Part shown: piece after piece, positions 1 to 9,886 of the stretch
Layout of the letters: the number at the start of each line of letters is the position of its first letter
Numbering within the stretch: position 1 is the stretch's first letter
Made by a program: the position numbers and the translations under genes
Notes under the pieces: model-generated
What the model saw: only the letters and a program-made list of their open reading frames with translations
What the model was told of the DNA's origin: nothing
Databases searched by the model: none
NCBI GenBank assembly: GCA_041627895.1
Contig: JBFKQC010000011.1
Coordinates: 1-64,000 of the forward strand
Direction: 5' to 3'
Length of the DNA: 64,000 nucleotides
Origin: JBFKQC01 sp041627895
GTDB taxonomy: Bacteria > Pseudomonadota > Alphaproteobacteria > Rhodobacterales > Rhodobacteraceae

Positions 1-8
1 GCACGGGG

Positions 9-300
9 GTGCCGCCGGATGGCTGCCGGGCCGGGCTGGAACCGGATCGCCCCAGGGCCGCCGCCGGGCAGATCGCGCCGTCGCATTTACCGATGCACCG
101 AGGTGCCGCCGGATCGCTGCCGGGCCGGGCTGGCACCGGATCGACCCCGGGGCCGCCGCCAGGCGGATTGCGCCGTCGCATGTTCCGTTGCGCGGGATCG
201 CTGCCGGGCCGCGCCGCGGCGGGATCGTACCAGGGCCGCGGGCCGGGCGCGCGGCGCCGGAATCGCCGCGGCCGGCCCGGGGGCATCTTCCGGCCTTGAC
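9..300. repeat. Imperfect GC-rich tandem repeats (about 94 bp period)
   Basis: A unit beginning gtgccgccggat at 9 recurs at 103 (period 94) with a few substitutions. A shorter, more degenerate third copy starts near 195 (ggatcgctgccgggcc). Fragments of the unit, such as gggcagatcgcgcc, reappear near 324. The whole stretch 1-658 is very GC-rich and I see no credible gene in it: the open frames are Pro/Arg/Ala-rich, present in several frames at once, and lack recognisable domains. The stretch may be the 3' remains of a repeat-expanded intergenic region. Confidence 0.6.
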
Positions 301-658
301 GGCGCCTTGCGTCGGGGCGGCCGGGGGCAGATCGCGCCGGGGTGCGGTGACACTTCGGGGTGTCCGACGCCCCGGTGCCGCGGCGGCCATGCGATTCGCC
401 GCCCCGCGTCCGGGTCTGCGGCCGGCCCGGATGGGCCCATGACGGCGCCGGGTGCGGCGGCGCGGCGATGCGACTCCGGGCCCGCGCGCCTGCACGCCGG
501 TGCGACCGGTCATCCCCCGACCGGGCGAGCGACACCCAGGCCGGCCCGGCCGTCGGGCGGGTGCGGCATGCGGAGTTGCTAGCGCCATCACCATTGGCCT
601 TTCCGGCGCGCTGCCGTAAAGGGTGTGGCAAGCGCATTGCCAAACGAGGGACCCGCTG

Positions 659-1588
659 ATGAAGGCCACCGGAACCGTCAAGAAGATCCTTGCCAATTAC
701 GAGGGCGAGACGCCCGGCGTCAAAGCCAGGCTGTGCAGCATGCTGATGCACGGGCGCCTCGGCGGCAGCGGCAAGATGATCATCCTGCCCGTCGACCAGG
801 GCTTCGAACACGGGCCGGCGCGGTCCTTCGCGCCGAACCCGCCGGCCTATGACCCGCATTACCACTACAAGCTGGCGATCGACGCCGGGCTGTCGGCCTA
901 TGCCGCGCCGCTCGGCCCGCTCGAGGCCGGCGCCGACACTTTCGCCGGGCAGATCCCGACGATCCTGAAGGTCAACTCGGCCAACTCGCTGATGTCGTCC
1001 ACCGCCGGCAAGAACCAGGCGGTGACGGCGAGCGTGGACGACGCGCTGCGGCTGGGCTGCGCGGCCATCGGGTTCACGATCTACCCGGGCTCGGACATGG
1101 CGCTGGACATGATGGAAGAGATCCGCGAGATGCGGAAGGAAGCCGCGGCCAAGGGCGTCGCCACGGTGATCTGGTCCTACCCGCGCGGCGAGGCGATTTC
1201 CAAGGACGGCGAGACGGCGGTGGACATCACCAGCTATGCCGCGCACATGGCGGCGCTGCTGGGCGCGCATATCATCAAGGTCAAGCTGTCGACCGACCAC
1301 CTGGAGCAGCCCGAGGCCAGGAAGGTGTTCGAGGAGACCGGGATCGACATTGCGACCCAGGCCGCGCGGGTCGCGGAATGCGTGCGCGCGGCGTTCGACG
1401 GCCGGCGCATCATCGTGTTCTCGGGCGGCGCCAAGAAGGGCGCGGATTCGGTCTATGACGACGCCCGCGCGATCCGCGACGGCGGCGGCAACGGCTCGAT
1501 CATCGGGCGCAACAGCTTCCAGCGCGGCCGCGAGGATGCACTGGCGATGCTGGGCAAGCTGATCGACATCTACAAGGGCCGCGACTGA
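659..1588 (+). CDS. fbaB: Fructose-bisphosphate aldolase, class I (DhnA/FbaB type)
   Basis: This enzyme reversibly cleaves fructose-1,6-bisphosphate to dihydroxyacetone phosphate and glyceraldehyde-3-phosphate through a Schiff-base lysine, in cytoplasmic glycolysis and gluconeogenesis. The 309-residue product has the archaeal/DhnA-type class I signature: an N-terminal ILPVDQGFEHGP segment, central VIWSYPRG, and a C-terminal IIVFSGGAKKG phosphate/Schiff-base region followed by GGGNGSIIGRNSFQR. The ATG at 659 is chosen because AGGGAC lies just upstream and the conserved part begins there; an in-frame upstream GTG/ATG region (from 623) has no conserved sequence. It stands alone, preceded by repetitive noncoding DNA and followed by a strong terminator. 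Confidence 0.95.
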   Translation: MKATGTVKKILANYEGETPGVKARLCSMLMHGRLGGSGKMIILPVDQGFEHGPARSFAPNPPAYDPHYHYKLAIDAGLSAYAAPLGPLEAGADTFAGQIPTILKVNSANSLMSSTAGKNQAVTASVDDALRLGCAAIGFTIYPGSDMALDMMEEIREMRKEAAAKGVATVIWSYPRGEAISKDGETAVDITSYAAHMAALLGAHIIKVKLSTDHLEQPEARKVFEETGIDIATQAARVAECVRAAFDGRRIIVFSGGAKKGADSVYDDARAIRDGGGNGSIIGRNSFQRGREDALAMLGKLIDIYKGRD

Positions 1589-1617
1589 CGCCGCCCCCGC
1601 CCCGGTTTCGGGACACG

Positions 1618-1650
1618 CGGCGCCCGGCCCCGAGCCGGGCGCCGTTTCCG
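1618..1650 (+). terminator. Rho-independent terminator after fbaB
   Basis: An 11-bp perfect GC stem (1618-1628 with 1634-1644) with loop cccga is followed by a short T run (ttt). It sits 30 nt after the aldolase stop codon. Confidence 0.75.
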
Positions 1651-1775
1651 TTCCGGCGCACGCAGTTACACGCGCGCCACACGATCCGGTGAATAAGCAC
1701 CCGCAATCGTTAACGCTTCACCATATGTCAACCGGGACCTGATATCCTGGTGCACATAACCGCTGGAGAGCGCCG

Positions 1776-2816
1776 ATGCAGATCACCGAACTCGATTGCC
1801 CGACGCACGAGGCGCTTTACCGCGTCGCCGACGAGGCCACGGGGCTGACCGGCTATATCGCGATCCATTCGACGCTGCGCGGTCCCGCCGCCGGCGGGCT
1901 CAGGTTCCGGAGCTACGGGTCCGAGGCCGAGGCGATCGCCGACGTGCTGAAGCTGTCGCGCGGCATGACCTACAAGAACGCCGCGGCCGGCCTGCCGCTG
2001 GGCGGCGGCAAGGCGGTGATCATCGGCAACCCCGCGACCGGCAAGACGCGGGCGCTGCTGCGCGCCTTCGGCGAGGCGATCCAGTCGCTCGGCGGGCGCT
2101 ACTGGACGGCCGAGGACATGGGGATGACCGCGGCCGACATGGAGGTGCTGGCCGAGACCACGCGCTTCGTCGCGGGCCGCCCCGGCCGAAGCGGCGATCC
2201 CTCGCCGGCGACGGCGCTCGGGGTGTTCAAGGGCATGCAGGTGGCGCTGCGCCACGCCGCAGGGTCCGCCGACCTGGCCGGGCGCACCGTCGCCGTGCAG
2301 GGCCTGGGCAACGTGGGCCGCGCGCTGGCGGGGATGCTGGCGGCGGCGGGCGCGAAGCTGATCGTCGCCGATCTGGACCGCGAGCGGGTGGCCGATGCGC
2401 ATCGCGCCTGGGCCGCAGAGGCGGCCGGCGTCGCGAATATCCACCTGCGCACGGCGGACATCTTCGCACCCTGCGCCATCGGCGGCATCCTGAACGCCGA
2501 CACGATTCCCGGGCTCGGCGCCCGGATCGTGGCGGGGTCGGCCAACAACCAGCTCGCCACGCCCGAGGATGGCGCGCGGCTGGCCGGCCGGGGCGTGCTT
2601 TACGCGCCGGACTACCTGATCAACTGCGGCGGGGTGGTCAGCGTTGCCGCCGAAATCCTGGACATCGCAGACCGCGAGGCCTGGCTTGCGGAAAAGCTCG
2701 ACACGATGGCCGGGTTGCTCGACAGGGTGCTGGCCCGCGCCAGGGCGACGGGACGCTCGCCCGCGGACATCGCCGACGAGATCGTCGAAGAGGATGCGCT
2801 CGGCCGCGCGGCCTGA
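1776..2816 (+). CDS. Leucine dehydrogenase-type amino acid dehydrogenase (Glu/Leu/Phe/Val family)
   Basis: This is an NAD-dependent oxidative deaminase converting a branched-chain or aromatic L-amino acid to its 2-oxo acid plus ammonia. The 346-residue length matches octameric leucine dehydrogenases. Catalytic residues fall where expected for that family: K67 (MTYKNAA), K79 (LPLGGGKA) and D114 (TAEDMGM). The NAD Rossmann fold follows (VAVQGLGNVG near 175). The ATG is preceded by GGAGAG with good spacing. Substrate preference (Leu, Val or Phe) cannot be decided by reading. It is monocistronic between a terminator and a repeat region. Confidence 0.88.
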   Translation: MQITELDCPTHEALYRVADEATGLTGYIAIHSTLRGPAAGGLRFRSYGSEAEAIADVLKLSRGMTYKNAAAGLPLGGGKAVIIGNPATGKTRALLRAFGEAIQSLGGRYWTAEDMGMTAADMEVLAETTRFVAGRPGRSGDPSPATALGVFKGMQVALRHAAGSADLAGRTVAVQGLGNVGRALAGMLAAAGAKLIVADLDRERVADAHRAWAAEAAGVANIHLRTADIFAPCAIGGILNADTIPGLGARIVAGSANNQLATPEDGARLAGRGVLYAPDYLINCGGVVSVAAEILDIADREAWLAEKLDTMAGLLDRVLARARATGRSPADIADEIVEEDALGRAA

Positions 2817-2869
2817 TCCGACAGTACCGCCCGATCGGGGCCCCGGGCGCCGCCGCGGGACGAACCGGG

Positions 2870-3440
2870 ACAGCGGGAACAGGCCAAGCGCGGGCTTGGG
2901 CGCATCGGGGCCGGACCGTTCTGCCCGCATTGGCGAAGCCGGGGCAGCGCCGGGCCGCGGGACGGGGCCGCGACCGCTTGGTTCTTGGGCTTCGACCTGT
3001 GGTTCGCGAGCAGCTTCAGACGGCTGAGCCAACCCTTGCAAAGCGTCAGCCTGGCGCGACTTGCCGGAGCAGGCACGCGGACCTGCCGACTGGACCCGCG
3101 CCGGAACGAGCGGCCAGGGGGTGGCGCCGGGCCGGACCCGGGACCGGACGCATCGCGCCCGGACTGTTCGCGCGCAACCGCGAAGCTGGGGCGGTGCCGG
3201 CCCGCGGGCCGGCGCCGCGAACGTGTGGGCTTTGCGCTTTGGCCTTTGGTTCGCGAGCAGCTTCAGGCGGTTGAGCCAACCCCTGCAAAGCGCCAGCCCG
3301 GCGCGATGGGCCGGAGCAGGCGCGCGGGCCTGCCGACTGGACCCGCACCGGAACGAGCGGCAAGGGGGCGGCGCCGGGCCGGACCCGGGGCCGGACCCGG
3401 GGCCAGGCGCATCGGGGTCGGACCGTGCCGCCGGCCACCG
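2870..3440. repeat. Long imperfect tandem repeat (about 247 bp period, slightly over two copies)
   Basis: The block containing ggttcgcgagcagcttcag starts at 3001 and again at 3248, a period of 247 bp. The surrounding approximately 150 bp are nearly identical in both copies (ccttgcaaagcg, ggagcaggc, cctgccgactggacccg, ggaacgagcgg, gcgccgggccggacccggg). The leading part (ggcgcatcggggccggaccg) occurs near 2908, 3147 and 3407. The 687-bp gap 2817-3503 contains no convincing gene; long frames on both strands are by-products of GC skew and repetition. Confidence 0.75.
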
Positions 3441-3456
3441 AGACGCCGGGGCCATG

Positions 3457-3486
3457 GAAAAGGGGCGCCCGTGCGGCGCCCCTTTG
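3457..3486 (-). terminator. Rho-independent terminator after degP
   Basis: On the minus strand an 11-bp stem AAAGGGGCGCC / GGCGCCCCTTT with a 5-nt loop ends in TTTT. It lies about 18 nt past the stop codon of the HtrA-type protease gene. The A/T symmetry makes it potentially bidirectional. Confidence 0.75.
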
Positions 3487-3503
3487 GCGGTTTCCGGCGG
3501 GGC

Positions 3504-4970
3504 TTAGCCCTTGTCGAGCGACAGCGCGACGAAGCGCGGCTCGCCCTGGCGGCGCACCAGCAAGAGGAGCGACTTGCGCCCGGCCTCGCGGGCCGCTTCG
3601 ATCCGGTCCTCCAGATCGCCGACCGTGGCCACCTTCTGCTGGCCGGCCTCGGTGATCACGTCGCCGGCGCGCAGGCCCTTCTCGAACGCCTCGGCCTCTA
3701 CGTCGACCTCGCGCACCACCAGACCCGCGACCGCGCCGTCGAGGCCGAGCTGTTCGCGCAGCTCTTCGGTCATCGGGGTGACGGTCAGCCCCAGCACGTC
3801 CTTCTCGATCGGCTCGTCGGCCGGCGCGGTGGCGGGCACCACGCCTTCGGCCTCTTCGCGGCGGCCGAGTGTGACCACCAGCGTCTTGGTCTCGCCGTCG
3901 CGGAACACCACGACGCGCACCGCCTTGCCGACCTCGGTATTGCCGACGATCCGCACCAGCTGGCGGGTGTCCTCGACGTCGCGCCCGTCGAAGCTGAGGA
4001 TCACGTCGCCGGCCTCGATCCCGGCCTCCATCGCCGGGCCCTCGGGCACGTCGGTGACCAGCGCGCCGGCGACGGTTTCGAGCCCCAGTGCCTCGGCCAC
4101 GTCGTCCTGCACGTCCTGGATGCGCACGCCCAGCCAGCCGCGGCGGGTCTCGCCGAACTCTTTCAACTGGTCGACCACCCGGGTGACGACCTTCGACGAC
4201 ATCGCGAAGCCGATGCCGATCGAACCGCCGTTGGGGCTGAGGATCGCGGTATTCACGCCGATCACCTGCCCGTCCATGTTGAACAGCGGGCCGCCCGAGT
4301 TGCCGCGGTTGATCGCGGCGTCGGTCTGGATGTAGTCGTCGTAGCTGCCCGAAAGCGCCCGCTCGCGGGCCGAGATGATGCCCACCGAGACCGAGAAGCC
4401 CTGCCCCAGCGGGTTGCCCATGGCCATCACCCAGTCGCCGACGCGGGCGATGTCGCTGTCGCCGAACTCGACGAAGGGCAAGGGATCGGCGCTGTCGACC
4501 TTCAGCAGCGCGATGTCGGTGTTCGGGTCCTTGCCGACCACCGTCGCCGGCAGTTCATCGCCCGAGAAGAACTCGATCAGGATCTCGTCGGCGGTCTCGA
4601 TCACGTGGTTGTTGGTGACGATGAAGCCGTCCTCGGAAATCACGAAGCCCGAACCCAGCGCCGAGTTGCGCCGTGGGCGGCGCGGGCCGTCCTGGTTGCG
4701 GTCCATGAAGTCGCGGAAGAAATCCTCGAAGGGCGAGCCCTCGGGGACGATCGGGTTCGGCCCGGTCGAGGCCGCGACCGTGGTCGAGGTGGTGATGTTC
4801 ACCACGGCCGGGCTGATCTTTTCGGCCAGGTCGGCGAAGCTCGCCGGCCGGGTCTGCGCCGCGGCGGCAAGCGCCTGCGCAAGGGTGAAGGCCGCCGCAA
4901 GCGCGGTCAGCCAGAAGAGCCGCGCCATGCCTGCATTCGGCGCGTGTCGGGGGACTGCTAGAGGTTTCAC
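3504..4970 (-). CDS. degP: DegP/HtrA-family periplasmic serine protease (Do)
   Basis: This is a periplasmic chaperone-protease that degrades misfolded envelope proteins. An N-terminal hydrophobic signal segment (MARLFWLTALAAAFTLAQAL) is followed by a trypsin-like domain and two PDZ domains. The catalytic triad is visible: His in TNNHVIETADE (about residue 122), Asp in NTDIALLKVD (about 152) and Ser in RGNSGGPLF (about 225). A GTG at 4970 was chosen because GGAG lies 6 nt upstream; an ATG at 4928, which begins the compact signal peptide, is the alternative but has no clear ribosome site. It follows the hfl genes on the same strand after a gap of about 230 bp, a conserved arrangement in Rhodobacteraceae. 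Confidence 0.93.
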   Translation of the reverse strand: MKPLAVPRHAPNAGMARLFWLTALAAAFTLAQALAAAAQTRPASFADLAEKISPAVVNITTSTTVAASTGPNPIVPEGSPFEDFFRDFMDRNQDGPRRPRRNSALGSGFVISEDGFIVTNNHVIETADEILIEFFSGDELPATVVGKDPNTDIALLKVDSADPLPFVEFGDSDIARVGDWVMAMGNPLGQGFSVSVGIISARERALSGSYDDYIQTDAAINRGNSGGPLFNMDGQVIGVNTAILSPNGGSIGIGFAMSSKVVTRVVDQLKEFGETRRGWLGVRIQDVQDDVAEALGLETVAGALVTDVPEGPAMEAGIEAGDVILSFDGRDVEDTRQLVRIVGNTEVGKAVRVVVFRDGETKTLVVTLGRREEAEGVVPATAPADEPIEKDVLGLTVTPMTEELREQLGLDGAVAGLVVREVDVEAEAFEKGLRAGDVITEAGQQKVATVGDLEDRIEAAREAGRKSLLLLVRRQGEPRFVALSLDKG

Positions 4971-5198
4971 TCCTATCTCCATCTTGCAAGCTCTGCCGGG
5001 AAGCGGGGACAGAGCGTCGTCTGTGCACCTGAGCATTGAGATAGGTGCGCGGGTGCACAACTCAAACCCTTGTCGCGTTCGCTCAACAGGGCGTGAAAAC
5101 TATGTCAGCGGCCGTACTATCTCATCTTGCGGACTTCGGCACCACCGCGACTTGGCCGGGCGGCGCCGATTCGCCGCCGTGCCGGCGGCGCGGCAGGC

Positions 5199-5393
5199 TC
5201 AGGCGCCGAGCGACCTGGCGATCCAGACCAGCGTGATGCCGAGCGCCAGCGCGCCCAGCCCGATCACCCGGCGGCTGTCGACCGGAATCTGGCGCAGCGC
5301 GTCCATCAGGTCCTCGAGCCGCGAAGGGGCCAGCGCGAACACCAGCCCCTCGACGCAAAGCACCAGCCCGATCGCAAGAAGGATCGTCGCCAT
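5199..5393 (-). CDS. DUF2065 family small membrane protein
   Basis: This 64-residue protein has two hydrophobic helices (about 1-22 and 43-60) separated by a short amphipathic linker (APSRLEDLMDAL). It matches the YjeT/DUF2065 family, whose genes commonly sit beside hflK and hflC. Its start is 3 bp past the hflC stop, so it is probably co-translated with that gene. The biochemical role is unknown; an accessory function to the HflKC/FtsH membrane complex is inferred only from position. Confidence 0.85.
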   Translation of the reverse strand: MATILLAIGLVLCVEGLVFALAPSRLEDLMDALRQIPVDSRRVIGLGALALGITLVWIARSLGA

Positions 5394-5396
5394 GGC

Positions 5397-6290
<894 letters not shown>

Positions 6291-6293
6291 GGC

Positions 6294-7445
6294 TCAGTTT
6301 CCTCCCGCGATGGCGCTGCGGCGCAGCTCGTTCAGGGGCAGGTAGGGCACCACGCCCTGACCGCCGCCGGCGCCCGAGACGGCTTCGTCCAGGATGATCT
6401 TGTCGACGTCGCCCAGCACCTTTTCGAGCGTTTCGAGATAGAGACGCTTGCGGGTGACGTCGGGGGCGTTGCGGTATTCCTGCAGCACGGCGACGAAGCG
6501 GCTGGCCTCGCCGGCGGCCTCGTTGACCACCTGGGCGCGGTAGGCCTCGGCCTCTTCCAGCACCTGCGCGGCCTCGCCCCGTGCCCCGGCGAGCACCCGG
6601 TTGGCGTAGGCGTCGGCCTGGCGTTCCAGCCGGTCGCGTTCCTGTTCGGCGGCCTGCACCTCGCGGAAGGCGTCGATCACCTCGCGCGGGGGGTCGGCCT
6701 TGTCGAGGTTGACGCGGACGATGTTGACGCCCGCGTTGTAGCCGTCGAGCGTCTGCTGGATCAGCGTCGTGGCCGTATCGGCGATCACCGCGCGGTCGCG
6801 GTTCAGGATCGGCGCCAGTTCGCTGGCGGCGATGATTTCGCGCATCGCCGATTCGCTGACCGCGCGGATCGTCGCCTCGGGCTGGGCCAGGTTGAACAGG
6901 TACTTGGCCGGGTCGTTGATGTTCCAGACCACCTGGAAATCGAGGTCGACGATGTTCTCGTCGGTGGTCAGCATCAGCCCCGAATCGTTGCCGCGCGCAC
7001 CGGCGGTGCCGATATTCTCGGTCTGCTCGCGGGTGACCGGCAGCACCTCGGCGGTGACGAGCGGCCAGGGCGCGAAGTTCAGGCCCGGATTTCCCACGGC
7101 GCTGAATTCGCCGAGGAACAGTTCCACCGACTGCTCTTCCGGCTTCACGGTGTAGAGCGAGGCGAAGAGCCAGAGCGCGACCACGCCGAGGATGCCGATC
7201 CCGATCGTGCCGCGGGTGAAACGCGGGCCGCCGCCGCCACCGCGGCGCCCGCCGCCGGTGCCGCCGCGCCCGCCCATCAGGACACGCAGTTGTTCCTGGC
7301 CCTTCCGGACGATTTCGTCGATCTCGGGAATCTGCGGCCCGTCGCCGCCCGGGCGGCGCCCGCCGCCCCTGTCGTCGCCGCCGCCCCGGTTGCCGCCGCC
7401 GCTTCCGCCGCCGCCGCCCCAGGGTCCGCCTGAATTGCTGGCCAT
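6294..7445 (-). CDS. hflK: HflK, SPFH/band-7 modulator of FtsH protease
   Basis: HflK is the partner of HflC. The 383-residue product opens with a Gly-rich cytoplasmic tail (GGPWGGGGGSGGGNRGGG and GRGGTGGGRRGGGG), typical of alphaproteobacterial HflK. A single membrane segment follows (IGILGVVALWLFASLYTV), then the band-7 core (KPEEQSVELFLGEF) and a coiled-coil-forming Ala/Glu/Arg helix. It begins 65 bp after gor on the same strand. Confidence 0.95.
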   Translation of the reverse strand: MASNSGGPWGGGGGSGGGNRGGGDDRGGGRRPGGDGPQIPEIDEIVRKGQEQLRVLMGGRGGTGGGRRGGGGGPRFTRGTIGIGILGVVALWLFASLYTVKPEEQSVELFLGEFSAVGNPGLNFAPWPLVTAEVLPVTREQTENIGTAGARGNDSGLMLTTDENIVDLDFQVVWNINDPAKYLFNLAQPEATIRAVSESAMREIIAASELAPILNRDRAVIADTATTLIQQTLDGYNAGVNIVRVNLDKADPPREVIDAFREVQAAEQERDRLERQADAYANRVLAGARGEAAQVLEEAEAYRAQVVNEAAGEASRFVAVLQEYRNAPDVTRKRLYLETLEKVLGDVDKIILDEAVSGAGGGQGVVPYLPLNELRRSAIAGGN

Positions 7446-7510
7446 ATGGATGTCTTTCCTTTGCTCCCGTCGGGTCTTGTCTAGCTACCTGTGCCTCTGG
7501 ACCCGGAAAA

Positions 7511-8950
7511 TCAAGCCGTACGCACCGGGGTGGACATGGTGACAAGTTCTTCCGCTATGGTCGGATGCACCGCGCAGGTGCGGTCGAAATCCTCTTTCGT
7601 GGCGCCCATCTTCACGGCGATCCCGGCAAGCTGGATCATCTCGCCCGCCGCGTCGGCGACGATATGGCAGCCCAGCACCTTGCGCGACGCCTTCGAGACC
7701 ACGAGTTTCATCAGCACCCGGTCGGTCTTGCCGGCGAAGGCCTCGCGCATCGGCCGGAACGAGGTGCAGTAGACCTCGATCTCTTCCTGCTCGGCGGCCT
7801 GTTCCTCGGTCAGCCCCACGGTGCCGAGTTCGGGCTGGGTGAAGACCGCCGAGGGCACGAGCTGGTGATCGACCTTGGTCGGGTTGCCCCGGAACACCGT
7901 CTCGGTGAAGGCCATGCCCTCGCGGATCGCCACCGGCGTCAGCTCGATCCGGCCGGTGACGTCGCCGATCGCGTAGATCGACGGCACCGAGGATTGCGAA
8001 TAGTCGTCGACGACGACCTCGCCCCTGCGGCCGAGCTTCACGCCGCACTCTTCCAGCCCCAGCCCATCGGTGTTGGCGCGGCGCCCGGTGGCGAACATGA
8101 CGTGGTCGTGGACCGCTTCCATGCCGTTGGTGGCCTTGACCCAGACCGGCCCCTTTGCGGCGGCGCCCGGCGGCACCGCCGGCGCCGGCGCGCCCATCAG
8201 CGCGTCGGATTCGGTGGGGTGCGGCGCGTGGTCGGCCTCGGCCGGGGCCATCTCGACGATGTTGGTGCCGAGATGCAGGTCGATCCCGCGCGCGCGCATC
8301 GCCTCGGCCACCAGTCCGCGCGCCTCGTCGTCGAAGCCGCGCAGGATCTGCGCGCCGCGGTAGAACTGCGTCACCTCGACGCCCAGCCCGTTCAGGATGC
8401 AGGCGAATTCGCACGCGATATAGCCGCCGCCGACGATCAGCACCGATTTCGGCAATTTCTCCATCTGGAATATGTCGTCCGAGACCAGGCCGAGCTGAGC
8501 GTTCGGCAGTTCGGGCCGCACCGGGTGGCCGCCGGTGGCCACCAGGATGTGCTTGGCCGTCACCGTCTTGCCGCCGGCCATCTCGACCGTGTGCGGGTCG
8601 CTCAGCCGGGCGCGGGTATCGTGGATCGCGACCTTGTTGCGCGAAAGGATGTCGCGGTAGACGCCCTCGAGCCGGTCGAGCTCGGCATGCAGCCTGCCGC
8701 GGAAGGCGGGCCAGTCGAAGCTGCCGGCGCTGTGGTTCCAGCCATAGGCGCGGGCGTCTTCGGCCATGTGGCGGTAGCCCGAGGCGAAGACCATCAGCTT
8801 TTTCGGCACGCAGCCCCGGATCACGCAGGTGCCGCCCATCCGGCTTTCCTCGGCGAGTGCCACCCTGGCGCCGGTCGCCGCGGCGGTGCGCGCGGCCCGC
8901 ACCCCGCCCGAGCCGCCGCCGATCACGAAAAGATCGCAGTCGAACGCCAT
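7511..8950 (-). CDS. gor: Glutathione-disulfide reductase
   Basis: This FAD enzyme reduces GSSG with NADPH in the cytoplasm. It starts with an FAD dinucleotide fold (LFVIGGGSGGVRAA), followed by the redox-active disulfide C42-C47 in GGTCVIRGCVPKK. The NADPH fold is VLIVGGGYIACEFA, and the dimer-interface catalytic His is in VHPTIAEELV near the C terminus. At 479 residues it is slightly longer than usual because an Ala/Pro-rich insertion (about residues 235-265, DHAPHPTESDALMGAPAPAV) interrupts the NADPH domain. Its start is 7 bp after the rpiA stop. Confidence 0.93.
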   Translation of the reverse strand: MAFDCDLFVIGGGSGGVRAARTAAATGARVALAEESRMGGTCVIRGCVPKKLMVFASGYRHMAEDARAYGWNHSAGSFDWPAFRGRLHAELDRLEGVYRDILSRNKVAIHDTRARLSDPHTVEMAGGKTVTAKHILVATGGHPVRPELPNAQLGLVSDDIFQMEKLPKSVLIVGGGYIACEFACILNGLGVEVTQFYRGAQILRGFDDEARGLVAEAMRARGIDLHLGTNIVEMAPAEADHAPHPTESDALMGAPAPAVPPGAAAKGPVWVKATNGMEAVHDHVMFATGRRANTDGLGLEECGVKLGRRGEVVVDDYSQSSVPSIYAIGDVTGRIELTPVAIREGMAFTETVFRGNPTKVDHQLVPSAVFTQPELGTVGLTEEQAAEQEEIEVYCTSFRPMREAFAGKTDRVLMKLVVSKASRKVLGCHIVADAAGEMIQLAGIAVKMGATKEDFDRTCAVHPTIAEELVTMSTPVRTA

Positions 8951-8957
8951 CCCGGCC

Positions 8958-9746
8958 TCAGTCGCCGAGGTCCGAGAACAAGTTCGCGCTTTCGACGAAC
9001 TCGATGCGGTCCTCTTCGTGCGTGCCCGAGTTGATGTCGTTGACCTCGACCCGGCCGTCGCCGTGGCCGATCACCACCACGTCGCAGATGTCGATGAACA
9101 GCCCGTTTTCCACCACGCCCGGAATCTGGTTCATCACCAGGCTGACCTGGCGCGGATTGGCGATGCGGTGCAGGTGCAGATCGAGGATATAGTTGCCCTC
9201 GTCCGTCACGAACGGCGCCTCGCCGCTCAGCCTGAGCGTCACCTTGTCGCCCAGCACGTCGAGCCCCGACAGCGTTTCCTCGACCAGCGCCTTGGTGGTC
9301 TGCCAGCCGAACGGCACGACCTCGATCGGCAGCGGGAAGTTGCCCAGCCGCTCGACCTGCTTGGTGGCGTCGGCGATCACGACCATGCGGTCGGAGGCGG
9401 TGGCGACGATCTTTTCCTGCAACAGCGCCCCGCCGCCGCCCTTGATCAGGTTCAGGTCGGGGTCGAACTCGTCGGCGCCGTCGATGGTGAGGTCGAGCCA
9501 CTTGGCCTCGTCGAGGCTGACGACCTTCAGCCCGACCCTGCGCGCCAGATCGGCGGTGCGGGTCGAGGTCGGCACGCCCTGGATGTCGAGCCCCTCGTCC
9601 CGCACCAGCTCGCCCAGGCAGCGCACCATCCACGCCGCCGTGGATCCGGTGCCGAGCCCCACCTTCATCCCGTCCTCGACGAACTCGACGGCACGCTTGG
9701 CGGCGACGAATTTGGCGGTGTCGATGGGCGAGAGTTCTCCGGACAT
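8958..9746 (-). CDS. rpiA: Ribose-5-phosphate isomerase A
   Basis: This enzyme interconverts ribose-5-phosphate and ribulose-5-phosphate in the pentose phosphate and Calvin pathways. The 262-residue protein carries the RpiA signatures GLGTGSTAAW (phosphate loop), DLTIDGADEFD (catalytic Asp pair) and LIKGGGGALLQEKI. It is the first gene of the minus-strand series rpiA-gor-hflKC. Pairing with NADPH-dependent gor is a conserved neighbourhood in Rhodobacterales and links pentose-phosphate flux to glutathione recycling by inference. Confidence 0.95.
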   Translation of the reverse strand: MSGELSPIDTAKFVAAKRAVEFVEDGMKVGLGTGSTAAWMVRCLGELVRDEGLDIQGVPTSTRTADLARRVGLKVVSLDEAKWLDLTIDGADEFDPDLNLIKGGGGALLQEKIVATASDRMVVIADATKQVERLGNFPLPIEVVPFGWQTTKALVEETLSGLDVLGDKVTLRLSGEAPFVTDEGNYILDLHLHRIANPRQVSLVMNQIPGVVENGLFIDICDVVVIGHGDGRVEVNDINSGTHEEDRIEFVESANLFSDLGD

Positions 9747-9886
9747 TGGCGCGTGCTCCGTTGCGGCGTGGGGGCGTTATAGCAACTTGGCCGCGGGGCG
9801 CGAGGGGGGATTTCGGGAATCCGGGGATGCCGCGCGGCGCCCTGCGGTCTATATGCACGGATGGGACCTGAAATCCTGCGGCGGAC

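Noticed and set aside
9..582. Repeat-region frames as a repetitive surface protein
   Set aside because: Several overlapping frames are open at once, with no signal peptide, no consistent repeat at protein level and no ribosome site.
2870..3440. Tandem repeat as a CRISPR array
   Set aside because: The unit is 247 bp, only about two copies, and has no short repeat/spacer alternation or cas genes.
1728..3500. 575-codon minus-strand open frame across the dehydrogenase and repeat region
   Set aside because: It is antisense to a clear leucine dehydrogenase-type gene and Arg/Pro-rich with no motif; GC bias suppresses stop codons here.
3200..4961. Plus-strand frame of about 650 codons across degP
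   Set aside because: Shadow of degP on the opposite strand; the His/Asp/Ala-rich text is the complement of the protease codons.
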